Source: Apilactobacillus apisilvae | GTDB taxonomy: Bacteria > Bacillota > Bacilli > Lactobacillales > Lactobacillaceae | Direction of reading: 5' to 3' | DNA length: 64,000 nucleotides | Assembly (NCBI RefSeq): GCF_023380225.1 | Contig: NZ_CP093362.1 | Coordinates: 682,001 to 746,000 of the forward strand | Notes under the pieces: generated by a model | The model's database searches: none | What the model saw: the letters and a program-made list of their open reading frames with translations, nothing else | Told to the model about the DNA's origin: nothing | Part shown: positions 24,940 through 34,888 of the stretch, in pieces | How the letters are laid out: each line of letters begins with the position of its first letter | How positions within the stretch are numbered: the stretch's first letter is position 1 | Position numbers and translations under genes: made by a program

Positions 24940-25989
24940 TTAAAAGAAATGATGGCGCCTATGATATCCATAGAAATGACGATGATATGGATGATAATAA
25001 TGACGTTCATATTTTCTTTGATAATGACGCTTAATATAGTGATGAGCTGCTCCAGCAATCACCGCATCCCTAACATAATGATGACGATGATAGTGTTCAC
25101 CATTATAATTACGATGTTCACTAAAACTAGGTGCCCCTGCTGGCGTTGGTACATTCATATTATGATCAATCTTAGAAGTTCCATCCGCATAGTTAAATTG
25201 AACTCCTGGTTGCACATTATATAAATATACATTGAAATCTAAAGTATTATCAGTAGATAATGCTTGCAGATGCACTCCACGTGCCATTAAGTCGCTGCCT
25301 TTAAAGACAGGTGTAACTTGATAAATTACTTTCTTCCCAGCACGTAAAGCATCACGAACTTTACTTTCGTAAATGGTTTGTACTTTTTGATTACTAAAAG
25401 CAGTTTGGGTAAATAAGTTTTTCAAATTATTTTGATCACCAGATTGTAAATTAGGTTCATAATTACCATTCACACTAATACCTTTAGAAAGACTATAAGC
25501 AATTTCATGACCACGATTAATGATGGCTTCACGATTGATAAATTTTTGATGCCAACCAGTTGGTTTAACATCTTGAGTGGAACGTAAACTATCATTAGCA
25601 ACGTTTAGTGATTCTAAATAAGCGGTGTTGCCAGCTGAAGTTCGATTCAAATTATCTAAATTGCTGTAAATAACATGATTGTATTTCCAATCAGTCGTCT
25701 TTAAATTGGCATGATCATTATTTACATAAGTAAAGGATTGATCACCAGAAGTATAATTTAAATCAGCTAGTTCATTATCACTTTGAACATGTTTTTTAGT
25801 ATCCTTAGCTTGCTTTTTAGCAACATGTTTATCACTATGCGATGAACTACTGTCACTACTTTGCATACTAGAACTTTGTGATGAACTTGAATTACTATTA
25901 TTTTTTAAGGAATCTTTGCCACCCATACAACTACCTAATAAGGCTAGTAGTAAAAAGGTAACAATTCCTCCAGTTAATATTTTTTTCAT
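24940..25989 (-). CDS. Secreted DNA/RNA non-specific endonuclease, lipoprotein, with His-rich tail
   Basis: Exported nuclease of 349 aa. It has a lipoprotein signal (MKKILTGGIVTFLLLALLGSC, lipobox LGSC) and a Ser-rich linker (~30-60). The beta-beta-alpha-metal nuclease domain follows, with INRGHEIAYSL as the catalytic His motif (usually DRGH in EndA-type enzymes) and a later QNNLKNLFTQTAFSNQ segment carrying the metal-binding Asn. After it comes an unusual tail (last ~50 residues) with about 16 His among Tyr and Arg. The family includes competence nuclease EndA and nutritional nucleases. AGGAG lies before the ATG. Anchored outside the cell, it would degrade extracellular nucleic acid. Confidence 0.87.
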   Translation of the reverse strand: MKKILTGGIVTFLLLALLGSCMGGKDSLKNNSNSSSSQSSSMQSSDSSSSHSDKHVAKKQAKDTKKHVQSDNELADLNYTSGDQSFTYVNNDHANLKTTDWKYNHVIYSNLDNLNRTSAGNTAYLESLNVANDSLRSTQDVKPTGWHQKFINREAIINRGHEIAYSLSKGISVNGNYEPNLQSGDQNNLKNLFTQTAFSNQKVQTIYESKVRDALRAGKKVIYQVTPVFKGSDLMARGVHLQALSTDNTLDFNVYLYNVQPGVQFNYADGTSKIDHNMNVPTPAGAPSFSEHRNYNGEHYHRHHYVRDAVIAGAAHHYIKRHYQRKYERHYYHPYHRHFYGYHRRHHFF

Positions 25990-26055
25990 GTTATCTCCTA
26001 TGAATTATGTAATATATATTTTCATATTAAAGATCAAAAATTATTGTAATCAATA

Positions 26056-26463
26056 TTAATGTGAAATGTAAGTATGTTTAATATTATTTCTGATCCAATA
26101 AGCTGCATCTCCACCACCAGTAAACAAAGCTTTTTTACCGTGAATCTTTTTATTAGTTAATCTATATAATGGTATATCTCCATTTTTAAAATTGTATAAA
26201 TTATATTCATGCTTAAAAGGCATAACAATATTCAACTTTTCTTTATTCTTTTTACCATTTACATAAATACTCTTTTTATAAATATTCATATGTGTCATCT
26301 TATGTTCATAATTGTCCCATTGATACCAATTTCCTCTAATTTCAGTAGGCGTTTGATGATGTCCCATATACTTAGCGTGCGCTTGTGTTCCATAACAAGT
26401 GGACATGATTGAAACCATTCCAATTGTAATTAATGAATACTTTACAAAATTATGTATTTTCAT
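26056..26463 (-). CDS. Small secreted protein, 135 aa
   Basis: Signal peptide MKIHNFVKYSLITIGMVSIMSTCYGTQAHA (cleavage after AHA) followed by a ~105-residue basic mature domain rich in His, Tyr and Lys. TEIRGNWYQWDNYEHKMTHMNIYKKSIYVNGK suggests a small lipocalin-like or beta-strand domain seen in many secreted proteins of lactobacilli, and a related stretch occurs in the broken gene at 24570-24833. It has AAGGAGA before the ATG. Function unknown. Confidence 0.78.
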   Translation of the reverse strand: MKIHNFVKYSLITIGMVSIMSTCYGTQAHAKYMGHHQTPTEIRGNWYQWDNYEHKMTHMNIYKKSIYVNGKKNKEKLNIVMPFKHEYNLYNFKNGDIPLYRLTNKKIHGKKALFTGGGDAAYWIRNNIKHTYISH

Positions 26464-26530
26464 ATGTATATCTCCTTCATTTATAAATACATTACTTTTT
26501 AATAATAATTCTTTAAATTATTTTTGGCAA

Positions 26531-26563
26531 ACTAAAAAAGCATTGCTATGAAAGCAATACTTT
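26531..26563 (-). terminator. Terminator of the restriction-modification gene
   Basis: AGTATTGCT/AGCAATGCT stem followed by T6 on the minus strand. Confidence 0.8.
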
Positions 26564-26570
26564 AATAATT

Positions 26571-29500
26571 TTATTCATCAATTTCAAATTTAGGTAGTTG
26601 ATTTACTAAATCAACTGTTTGTACTGATACATTAATAATTCTTAATAATAAATTAAAAATATATTTAGTATCATCACTATATTCATTAGGATCATCAATT
26701 ATACCTGATTTTTTATCAGTTTTAATTTGATATTGATCCATAATCCATTCAATAGCAGATTTACCATTAACAACATATTCATAAGCTTTAGATGGAATAT
26801 CACTAATAGTAATATCATCATTAAAAATTATAGTAGATTTATCTTTAACTGAATTACCATTTTCATCTCTAACTTTATCAAATTTCATTTTATTTACTAC
26901 ATAGTTATTACTTTCACTTTCAACATCGACATCTTTATATGTTGGAACTTCTTCATAATTAAGATGTAAAGTAGATAATTTTTTACCAATTTCTACATAT
27001 TTCATTTTATTTTTTACTATAGGAATTTGAGGAACATCTTTGGTTAAATCATTATGATAAAATGACAAGTACCCTTTGGAATTTAATAATGAATATATAT
27101 AATAAAAAGTGTCTTCTGCATTTAAACGTATTTTATTTAAAAAATATAGTGAAATATTATATTTTTCATCAATTAATTCGTTATAATCAATATTGCTATA
27201 AAGCATACAAGATTTTCCATTCATTAATGTTTGGAAATCCGTATAATCACTAGTAATAAATGAAGAAAAACCTTTACTAGAACCACTTCCAGATATATTT
27301 ATACTCAAATTTGTTTTGCCCCATAATTTATCAAAACCACCTGGAACTTCATTTAAATAATTGTCATAATATAACCATTTCTTAACAAAGGGTCTATACA
27401 TAGCTTTAACAAATGTTTCACTTTTATTTATATGTTTTCCTTTTTGTAAAATGTTTTTTAGTTTCCTACTCCATTTTATTTTAGTATTATCGTTAGTAAC
27501 ATTACGATTACTAAATTTTACATCTAAATTATTTATTTTATCTAGTTGTAAATTATAAGTATTAATAAATGTATTTATATTATTATTAACACTTTTTTTA
27601 TCAAATCCATATACCCATTTATCCCTGCTAGTAACTATTCCAGGTGAAAACTTATTAAATACGCTTTTACCATTATCACCTATAATTTTTGTATAGTTAG
27701 TATTAGCTCTTTTATTAATCCAATCATTATTAATGTCCGGCTTTACATTTTCCCAATTAATATTATTAATCGTTTTAAACTTATTAATAACTTCAAATTT
27801 ATCCTTACGACTTAAATAATCACCTATATCATGATAATGAATTTCATGTTTATCTGAACCATCTTTTATCAATATACTGATTGCAACAGGGGTACGACTT
27901 CCCGATCCAAATATTTTTCCACCTTCTTTACGTGATGTCTCACCACTAGTCCTTTGATTTCCACGTAAATTAAAAATATAAAGATGATTAAATTCATTGT
28001 ATAAAGAATACCTAAATCCATCGCTAGTACCACTAGTTATAAAACTTCCATTAGTAACGAATCCTATAACTCCATTATTGCCAATTCTATCGCTAGCCCA
28101 TCTAAATGCTTTAACATAGCTATCATAATTACCCTTACTCAACTTGGAATTACTGTTTTTTACATAAATTTTATTTATTTGCGTTTCTAGATTCGGATAA
28201 CTAATGTTTTGATTATCATCATTAGAACTTCTTTGTCCTACTGAATAAGGCGGATTAGAAATAATTGCAGTTATGGGTTGTTCTTGTTGTTTTTTCAAAC
28301 GTTCATTATTTTGACCAAGTAAGTCATCCATAAATGAGTCTTTACGTTCGGTACTCTCAAATGTATCAGTTAAAACAATTCCATTGAATGGTTCGTATCC
28401 TCGATTAGGACCGTTTACTTCATCAAATACTGATTCAATATTAATAGCGGCAATATAATAACTTAATAAAACAATTTCATTTGCATGCAATTCATGCATA
28501 TATTTATATAAAATATCGTCAAAAGTAATTTTTCCAGCATCCATTTCTTGTTTGAGATACTGTAAAGTTCTAGTTATAAAAGTACCGGTACCAGTAAATG
28601 GATCTAAAATATGCACACCTTTGTCAGCTAAACCCTTACCAAAATATTTATGCATAGCATCATCAACTGAATGAATGATAAAATCAACAACTTCTGTTGG
28701 AGTGAAAACAATTCCCAATTGTTCAGTAGTTTCTTTAAAACCTTTTTTAAAGAAATTATCATACAAAGACAAAATTAATTTTTGTTTACCTTCTGCATTA
28801 TCAATACCAGAAGCTCTTAATTTAATAGAGTCATAAAATGGTTTTAAACTTTCTTGCTCCTTAGCAAAACCAAATACTTTAAAAGCAGAGATAACATCAT
28901 TCATTGATTTTGATACAACATTATTTTTAACAAAACTATATTCACCAAATAGAGCATCAAAAATAGGTTCGGTAATAAGATGTTGAGCTAACATTTCAAC
29001 AGTTTGTTCTTTTGAAATAGAATCATTAATATTATGTTTTAAACTAGTATGGAAGTTATCAAATGCCATTTTGGCACCATCATTGCTATCAATTAAGTCA
29101 TTAATTCTTCTGATATATTTTTTAGCAATATCAGAAACATCTTTAGACCAATCTTCTAGATATCGACGGTCACCAACATGTTGAACTACCTTTCCATAGA
29201 AAGCACTACGCATTTCTTGAAAGTCTAATGGCAGCTCCATTTGTTTATTATTAGCTTCTTCTTTTTTAGAAGTATTTTCATTAACTTCATTATCAGGACT
29301 AGAATCTACCCCAATAAAATTAACCCTACCATCTTTTTTCTTGTTAAGATCTAACTTATTAACTTCAGCATCAAATCTTTCATCAGTTGATCTCAATGCA
29401 TTTAGAACTTGCCATATTTCTTTATACTTAGAGTTATTATCTAAGGCTGTATGTGGATCAACTCCATCAGCTACAACGATTGGCAAGATAATGTAACCAT

Positions 29501-31268
29501 ATTCTTTATTTTCAGCACGACGCATAATACGACCAACGGCTTGTACAATATCAACTTGTGATTTTTTAGGGCTAAAGAAAATTATTCCATCAAGGTTAGG
29601 AACATCAATTCCTTCAGTTAAAAATCTGACATTAGATAATACTCTAGAATGATTTTCTTTAATGTTCTTATCGCCTAACCAATCAATTTCATCTTTTTTT
29701 TGTAATGCATTTAGTCCACCATCAACGTGATGAACATCTACTTGGAAGCTTCCAGTTGCTTTAGCATCAAGATATTGATTAACAACTGTTTCAAATTCTT
29801 TAGAAATGGTTTTAGAATGTTTAATTGTGTCAGTAAAAGCAATTGCTCTTTTCATTGGTGAACCTTTGATTTCACCAGTGATTCCATCACGCTTAACCAT
29901 TGCATTCCAGACACCAATTATTTTACCAATATCGTCCACTTTAAGTTGATTATCAGCAGCTAAAAGTTTTTGCATATCTTTATTAATATAGGATTCATTA
30001 ACTGCCAAAACTGTAACTTTATAATCTGTAAGATACCCTTGTGATACAGCATCACCAAAACCTAGTCTAAATATTTCTTTACCATATTTATTTTCATCAT
30101 CCATTGAAGAAACTATGATACTGTTTTCTTTAGCCTTTTTCTTAGCATTAGCATCATAAAGTTTAGGCGTTGCTGTTTGATAAAGTCTTAGTTTACCCTT
30201 TACATTAGTATTAGAATGAACCTCAGTAAAGACACTGTCCTCATTTAATTTTGTAGCACCTGTAGTTCTATGAGCTTCATCAGCAATAATCAAATCAAAT
30301 TCTGGATAACCCTTTTTCTGAGCTTCATGAATAACATCAATTGACTGATAAGTTGAAAACACAACTGTCATATTATTATCTATATTCAACTTTTTAATTT
30401 GATTAAAGTTATTGATTAATTCTGTTACATCAGTTGTTGCAGGGAACCCAATGTCTTTTGCTCCCAAGTCATCTTTACCATACGATTTTTTATTTGCTTT
30501 TCGATCAGACACAACAGAAAATGAAGTCATATGTATGTTATCAGATTTATCATCATTCCAATTAAATAAGGTTTGTGACAACAATTGAATACTTGGAACT
30601 AAGTAAAGAACATTAAAATTGTTCTTTTTTTGATCATGCATTAAAGCTTCAGCAATCTTTAAACTAGTGAAGGTTTTTCCAGTTCCTGGAGCCATAATTA
30701 ATTTTCCACGATCATTATCCTTAAAATACTCTAAAGAATTTTCAATTGCTTCTTTTTGATATGGTCTTAACTTTTTGGGGGTGCTTAAAGATAAATCTTG
30801 ATTTGGTTTTCCAAAAGAAAATTTTTGCCAATTAATTTTTGCATGTTTCAATTGTGATAAACCAATTCTTCCAAATGGTTTAGAATTATTTTCCAATGCA
30901 CTTTCAGCATTTTTATTCCATTCATCAGTAGTAGATACTATTAGTCCAGCATCATAATAATCTTTACCAGCTTCAGCAATAAAGGAATTAATAGTGTCTT
31001 TACCAACTTTACCCTTATAAAATTTAGCTTGAACAGCAGTTAATTTACCATCATACCCTTCAGCAACAATGTCAACTCCTGTGTCTTTTTTGGGAATTTG
31101 ATATTGTTCAGGAACGTCTTTTAACATCCAAATGTTATTATATTTTTGTTTATATGTAGGTTCATTTTTTAAATAAGAAACTACCATTTCTTCAAAAGCA
31201 GTTCCACGATCCCTTTGATTGTCTAGATTGGAATCTACTTGATCAACCAACTCTTCAAATGTAGCCAT
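26571..31268 (-). CDS. Type ISP-like single-chain restriction-modification enzyme (LlaGI/LlaBIII type)
   Basis: A 1565-aa protein that combines cutting, DNA translocation and methylation. Order of domains: N-terminal Mrr/PD-(D/E)xK nuclease (DTGVDIV near residue 65, QAK near 82); superfamily 2 helicase with Walker A APGTGKT (~195), DEAH box IIADEAH (~330) and QAVGRIMRR (~575); coupler; gamma-type N6-adenine methyltransferase with ILDPFTGTGTF (SAM motif I) and SNPPYSVGQ (motif IV, ~1010); then a C-terminal target-recognition region. Size and order match LlaGI (about 1.57 kb residues) of Lactococcus. All key motifs look intact. The second of two adjacent ATGs is chosen (GGAG 7 nt upstream). Recognition sequence cannot be inferred. 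Confidence 0.92.
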   Translation of the reverse strand: MATFEELVDQVDSNLDNQRDRGTAFEEMVVSYLKNEPTYKQKYNNIWMLKDVPEQYQIPKKDTGVDIVAEGYDGKLTAVQAKFYKGKVGKDTINSFIAEAGKDYYDAGLIVSTTDEWNKNAESALENNSKPFGRIGLSQLKHAKINWQKFSFGKPNQDLSLSTPKKLRPYQKEAIENSLEYFKDNDRGKLIMAPGTGKTFTSLKIAEALMHDQKKNNFNVLYLVPSIQLLSQTLFNWNDDKSDNIHMTSFSVVSDRKANKKSYGKDDLGAKDIGFPATTDVTELINNFNQIKKLNIDNNMTVVFSTYQSIDVIHEAQKKGYPEFDLIIADEAHRTTGATKLNEDSVFTEVHSNTNVKGKLRLYQTATPKLYDANAKKKAKENSIIVSSMDDENKYGKEIFRLGFGDAVSQGYLTDYKVTVLAVNESYINKDMQKLLAADNQLKVDDIGKIIGVWNAMVKRDGITGEIKGSPMKRAIAFTDTIKHSKTISKEFETVVNQYLDAKATGSFQVDVHHVDGGLNALQKKDEIDWLGDKNIKENHSRVLSNVRFLTEGIDVPNLDGIIFFSPKKSQVDIVQAVGRIMRRAENKEYGYIILPIVVADGVDPHTALDNNSKYKEIWQVLNALRSTDERFDAEVNKLDLNKKKDGRVNFIGVDSSPDNEVNENTSKKEEANNKQMELPLDFQEMRSAFYGKVVQHVGDRRYLEDWSKDVSDIAKKYIRRINDLIDSNDGAKMAFDNFHTSLKHNINDSISKEQTVEMLAQHLITEPIFDALFGEYSFVKNNVVSKSMNDVISAFKVFGFAKEQESLKPFYDSIKLRASGIDNAEGKQKLILSLYDNFFKKGFKETTEQLGIVFTPTEVVDFIIHSVDDAMHKYFGKGLADKGVHILDPFTGTGTFITRTLQYLKQEMDAGKITFDDILYKYMHELHANEIVLLSYYIAAINIESVFDEVNGPNRGYEPFNGIVLTDTFESTERKDSFMDDLLGQNNERLKKQQEQPITAIISNPPYSVGQRSSNDDNQNISYPNLETQINKIYVKNSNSKLSKGNYDSYVKAFRWASDRIGNNGVIGFVTNGSFITSGTSDGFRYSLYNEFNHLYIFNLRGNQRTSGETSRKEGGKIFGSGSRTPVAISILIKDGSDKHEIHYHDIGDYLSRKDKFEVINKFKTINNINWENVKPDINNDWINKRANTNYTKIIGDNGKSVFNKFSPGIVTSRDKWVYGFDKKSVNNNINTFINTYNLQLDKINNLDVKFSNRNVTNDNTKIKWSRKLKNILQKGKHINKSETFVKAMYRPFVKKWLYYDNYLNEVPGGFDKLWGKTNLSINISGSGSSKGFSSFITSDYTDFQTLMNGKSCMLYSNIDYNELIDEKYNISLYFLNKIRLNAEDTFYYIYSLLNSKGYLSFYHNDLTKDVPQIPIVKNKMKYVEIGKKLSTLHLNYEEVPTYKDVDVESESNNYVVNKMKFDKVRDENGNSVKDKSTIIFNDDITISDIPSKAYEYVVNGKSAIEWIMDQYQIKTDKKSGIIDDPNEYSDDTKYIFNLLLRIINVSVQTVDLVNQLPKFEIDE

Positions 31269-31370
31269 CATTATTCTCCTATCAAATATTAATTAATATT
31301 GTTAATTATCTAATATTTTTTTGATTAGAACAACACATATACGAAAGTTATTAAATAATATTTTATTGAA

Positions 31371-32132
31371 TCATAAATTTCTATTTACATTTTTAACTGA
31401 TTGTATAGATTTCATACAATCTTTCATTTTGGTATCAATTTCATTTAAGTATTTACCATATTTTATATATTCTTTGATTTCATGTTTAATCTTTTTAATT
31501 TTTTCATTATTTTTATTTTCATCAATAAGTTTTAAAAGATAGTAACAATGATTTTCTATACTTCTTTTATTATTTAAAATTTTCTCATTATTATAAGAAA
31601 TGTTGTCAATAACTTTAATTATAATATCACTACCTATGATATCGTTAATTTCTATAGAAAATTTTATTTTCTGACACAAATCATACGTTTTTTGTAACTC
31701 ATCAAATAAATGTTCTAAAACATCTATATCTTTTTCTTTTAATGAAAAAATTTCAATTGATTGATTATTGTTAATATTAATAAAATGCTCGCCAGTAGAT
31801 AAATCAAAACTAAAATAATAATACTGAACATTCCTTATAGATGTTGACAACGATAATAAATCATTACCTACATCAATTATTTTTTCATATTTTTTGGAAT
31901 ATTCATTAACTTTAATTGAAACTCTTTTATTTTCTCTTATTTGTACACCAATATACTTAATTGTAAAGTATTGAACTATAAGTATAGATAAAATTGTTGT
32001 AAAAGATTGTAACCAATCTCCAGAACTAGAATCTTTAAAAAAATTACCCATAATTAAAGCTATAAATAGGAAAGAAAAAGTTAATAAAACAATTATTAAG
32101 GTAATAAAATTATTAAAATATTTTTTAATCAT
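31371..32132 (-). CDS. Hypothetical membrane/coiled-coil protein next to the restriction enzyme
   Basis: No family recognised; 253 aa. Two N-terminal membrane segments (FITLIIVLLTFSFLFIALIM and LQSFTTILSILIVQYFTIKYIG) are followed by a ~185-residue cytoplasmic region rich in Lys, Asn and Glu, predicted helical, with coiled-coil-like stretches (INEYSKKYEKIIDVG..., KNNEKIKKIKHEIKEYIKYGKYLNEIDTKMKDCM). It is very AT-rich. It sits 100 bp upstream of the restriction gene on the same strand, so co-transcription is possible. The ATG at 32132 is preferred; a TTG at 32153 is also open. A role in phage defence is only guilt by association. Confidence 0.7.
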   Translation of the reverse strand: MIKKYFNNFITLIIVLLTFSFLFIALIMGNFFKDSSSGDWLQSFTTILSILIVQYFTIKYIGVQIRENKRVSIKVNEYSKKYEKIIDVGNDLLSLSTSIRNVQYYYFSFDLSTGEHFININNNQSIEIFSLKEKDIDVLEHLFDELQKTYDLCQKIKFSIEINDIIGSDIIIKVIDNISYNNEKILNNKRSIENHCYYLLKLIDENKNNEKIKKIKHEIKEYIKYGKYLNEIDTKMKDCMKSIQSVKNVNRNL

Positions 32133-32167
32133 AAAATGTAATCCAACTTTCAATATTATAATTATAA

Positions 32168-32200
32168 AAAAGAGCTATCCAAAAATAGATAACTCTTTAA
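32168..32200 (-). terminator. Terminator of guaA
   Basis: AAAGAGTTATCTA/TGGATAGCTCTTT stem with T6 on the minus strand, directly after guaA. Confidence 0.85.
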
Positions 32201-32219
32201 AGTTTATAGGAATAAAATA

Positions 32220-33776
32220 TTATTCCCATTCAATTGTCGAAGGTGGCTTACTAGTAATGTCATACACTACGCGGTTAATGCCATCAACTTCATTTGCGAT
32301 TTTGGTTGAAATGTCAGATAAAACATCCCATGGAATTTGTGCAAAGTCAGCCGTCATTCCATCGATTGAGTTTACTGCACGAATTGCGATGGTATAGTCA
32401 TAAGTTCTTTCATCCCCCATGACACCCACACTCTTGAAACCAGGCAAGACCGTGAAGTATTGCCAAATTTCTTTATCTAGACCTGCTTTAGCGATTTCTT
32501 TACGTAAAATAAAGTCACTATCACGCACGATCCTTAATTTTTCTTGAGTAATTTCACCAATGACACGAATTCCTAGACCAGGACCTGGGAATGGTTGACG
32601 CCATACCAAGTTAGCTGGCATCCCCATTTCTTCACCTAAATGTCTAGTTTCATCCTTGAATAGTGAACGCACTGGTTCAATTAATTCAAAATGCATGTCT
32701 TCGGGAAGTCCACCCACGTTGTGATGAGATTTAATAGTTTGAGCAGTATCAGTACCACTTTCAATTACATCTGTGTATAGAGTTCCTTGCGCTAAAAAGT
32801 CAATGTCTTTTAACTTACGAGCTTCATCATTGAAAACTTCGATAAATTCGTTACCGATAATCTTACGTTTTTGTTCCGGATCAGAAACACCCTTCAACTT
32901 ACCTAAGAAACGATCACTTGCATCCACTTGGATGATATTCAAGCCGAATTTACCTTTTAGACTATCCATAACTTCTTCAACTTCGTTCTTACGTAGTAAA
33001 CCATGGTCTACGAAGATACAAGTTAATTGGTCACCAATGGCCTTGTGTAATAAAACTCCAGTTACACTTGAATCAACCCCACCGGATAGACCAAGGATAA
33101 CTTTCTTGTCGCCGACTTCTTCGCGGATTTGTTTAATCTTTAAGTCAATAAAATCATTCATTGACCAGTTTGCTTCTGCGCCACAAACGTTAAACACGAA
33201 GTTCTTTAAGATGTCAGTACCGTATTTGGTATTTCTAACTTCAGCATGGAATTGAATTCCATAGAACTTTCTAGCGGTATCTTGCATTGCAGTAATTGGG
33301 CATCCCTTAGCAGATGCAACATTTTCGAAGCCATCCGGAGCCTTTCTAACAAGGTCTCCATGACTCATCCAAACTGGTTGATTTTTAGGTAAGCCCTTAA
33401 ACAAATCAGCATCATCAGTTGTAATGTCGATATCAGCATGTCCATATTGACCATGATCTTCGCCATCAACTTTTCCCCCGCCTAGGTCATATGCCATCAA
33501 TTGCATTCCATAGCAAATTCCTAGGATTGGAATATTCATTTCAAAAATTTTAGGGTCAACTTTCAAGGCGTCATCAGCATAAACACTGTTAGGTCCACCA
33601 GAGAAAATAATTCCCTTAGGGTTAAAAGCTTTTATCTCTTCGATTGACATATTGTGTGACTTCAACTCAGAGTACACACCAAAATCACGAATACGACGGG
33701 TGATTAATTGGTTGTATTGACTACCAAAATCAAGCACAAGTACTTTATCAAATGAAGATAAATCCATTTCAGCCAA
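32220..33776 (-). CDS. guaA: GMP synthase (glutamine-hydrolysing)
   Basis: Cytoplasmic enzyme of 518 aa that converts XMP to GMP with glutamine and ATP, the last step of guanine nucleotide synthesis. The class I glutamine amidotransferase domain comes first ([17 protein letters not shown], nucleophile Cys in GICYGMQ, FHAEV). The ATP-pyrophosphatase domain has the PP-loop [10 protein letters not shown] and the [10 protein letters not shown] segment, and the C-terminal dimerisation domain ends PPSTIEWE. The likely start is TTG at 33776 ([11 protein letters not shown]), 10 nt after AAGGAG, which gives the length usual in lactobacilli; the GTG at 33785 is too close to that site. No purine riboswitch is visible upstream. 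Confidence 0.97.
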   Translation of the reverse strand: MAEMDLSSFDKVLVLDFGSQYNQLITRRIRDFGVYSELKSHNMSIEEIKAFNPKGIIFSGGPNSVYADDALKVDPKIFEMNIPILGICYGMQLMAYDLGGGKVDGEDHGQYGHADIDITTDDADLFKGLPKNQPVWMSHGDLVRKAPDGFENVASAKGCPITAMQDTARKFYGIQFHAEVRNTKYGTDILKNFVFNVCGAEANWSMNDFIDLKIKQIREEVGDKKVILGLSGGVDSSVTGVLLHKAIGDQLTCIFVDHGLLRKNEVEEVMDSLKGKFGLNIIQVDASDRFLGKLKGVSDPEQKRKIIGNEFIEVFNDEARKLKDIDFLAQGTLYTDVIESGTDTAQTIKSHHNVGGLPEDMHFELIEPVRSLFKDETRHLGEEMGMPANLVWRQPFPGPGLGIRVIGEITQEKLRIVRDSDFILRKEIAKAGLDKEIWQYFTVLPGFKSVGVMGDERTYDYTIAIRAVNSIDGMTADFAQIPWDVLSDISTKIANEVDGINRVVYDITSKPPSTIEWE

Positions 33777-33847
33777 ACCATCCACGCTCCTTTTATAAAT
33801 TGCTTTTAATCATACCGAGAAGATAGGAATGTGTCAAATTTTATTAG

Positions 33848-34771
33848 CTAATATTTTCTTAACAAAATATTGTCAATCCGGTGTTCTTCACCTTTATGAA
33901 TAATTAAATCTGCTCTGGTTCTAGTAGGTTTAATATTTTCCTTCAAGTTTGGTAAATTAATTGATTGCCAGACATCTTTCGCCATTTGCACTGCTTTATC
34001 ACGATTGGAATGTGCTAATTCATAATAATGGTTAGAAGGATTTTGAAAGGCGGTATCCATTAATTTTTTAAAACGATCTAGATACCATTTTTCAATTAAA
34101 TCATCAGCTGCATCAATATAAATGGAGAAGTCAGTAAAATCACTTACATAAATTTGTTGATTACTTGGTAATTGAAGCGTATTAATTCCTTCAATAATTA
34201 GAATGTCAGGACGGTCAATAATATCATAACGATTAGGAATAATATCGTAGACTTCATGTGAATAAACTGGTGCTTTCACATTATGTTGACCAGATTTAAC
34301 TTCATTTAAAAAGTTAATTAAGGCCTTCATGTCATAGCTTTCTGGAAAGCCCTTTTGTTGCATAATCCCACGACGTTCTAATTCTTTAGTATTATACAAA
34401 AATCCATCGGTCGTAATTAATTGTACTTTCTTTTCAGGGAAAAAGTGACTTAGTAAAACTTCCAATAAACGAGCAGTCGTTGATTTACCAACCGCTACAC
34501 TTCCAGAAATTCCGATAATAAATGGTACTTTACGATTTTCTTTGTCTAAAAATTGGGTTTTAGTTTTTTGCCATTCATTAAAATTTTGCGTACATAAATC
34601 TAATAAATGAACAATTGGAATATAAACATCTTTAACATCTTGTAATGAAATTTGGTCATTAAAAGCTTTAATTTGTTTTAAACTTTCTTTAGTTAATGGC
34701 ACTGATTTAGTATGATAAAAGTTTTTCCATTCATCTTTTTTAAATGTGTAATAGTTAATTGGATTTGCCAA
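33848..34771 (-). CDS. coaA: Pantothenate kinase, type I
   Basis: Cytoplasmic kinase of 307 aa that phosphorylates pantothenate, the first and controlled step of coenzyme A synthesis. The P-loop GISGSVAVGKSTTARLL lies near residue 90, with TTDGFLYN, SYDMKALINFL and DFSIYIDA further on, all typical of the E. coli CoaA type. Start is TTG (MANPINYY) 7 nt after GGAGGG. The gene is 62 bp upstream of guaA on the same strand with no clear terminator between, so partial co-transcription is possible. Confidence 0.95.
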   Translation of the reverse strand: MANPINYYTFKKDEWKNFYHTKSVPLTKESLKQIKAFNDQISLQDVKDVYIPIVHLLDLCTQNFNEWQKTKTQFLDKENRKVPFIIGISGSVAVGKSTTARLLEVLLSHFFPEKKVQLITTDGFLYNTKELERRGIMQQKGFPESYDMKALINFLNEVKSGQHNVKAPVYSHEVYDIIPNRYDIIDRPDILIIEGINTLQLPSNQQIYVSDFTDFSIYIDAADDLIEKWYLDRFKKLMDTAFQNPSNHYYELAHSNRDKAVQMAKDVWQSINLPNLKENIKPTRTRADLIIHKGEEHRIDNILLRKY

Positions 34772-34837
34772 GGCAATCCCTCCAATAAAATAAATAATTG
34801 TTTTTAATCATAACATTTCTATATTTAGATGTATTAA

Positions 34838-34873
34838 AAAGAGCCTAACTTGCTTAGTTAGGCTCTTTTTGCT
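34838..34873. terminator. Terminator of helD
   Basis: AAAAGAGCCTAACT/AGTTAGGCTCTTTT stem with T-runs; oriented to end helD on the minus strand. Confidence 0.88.
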
Positions 34874-34888
34874 TGTTACTAATATTAA

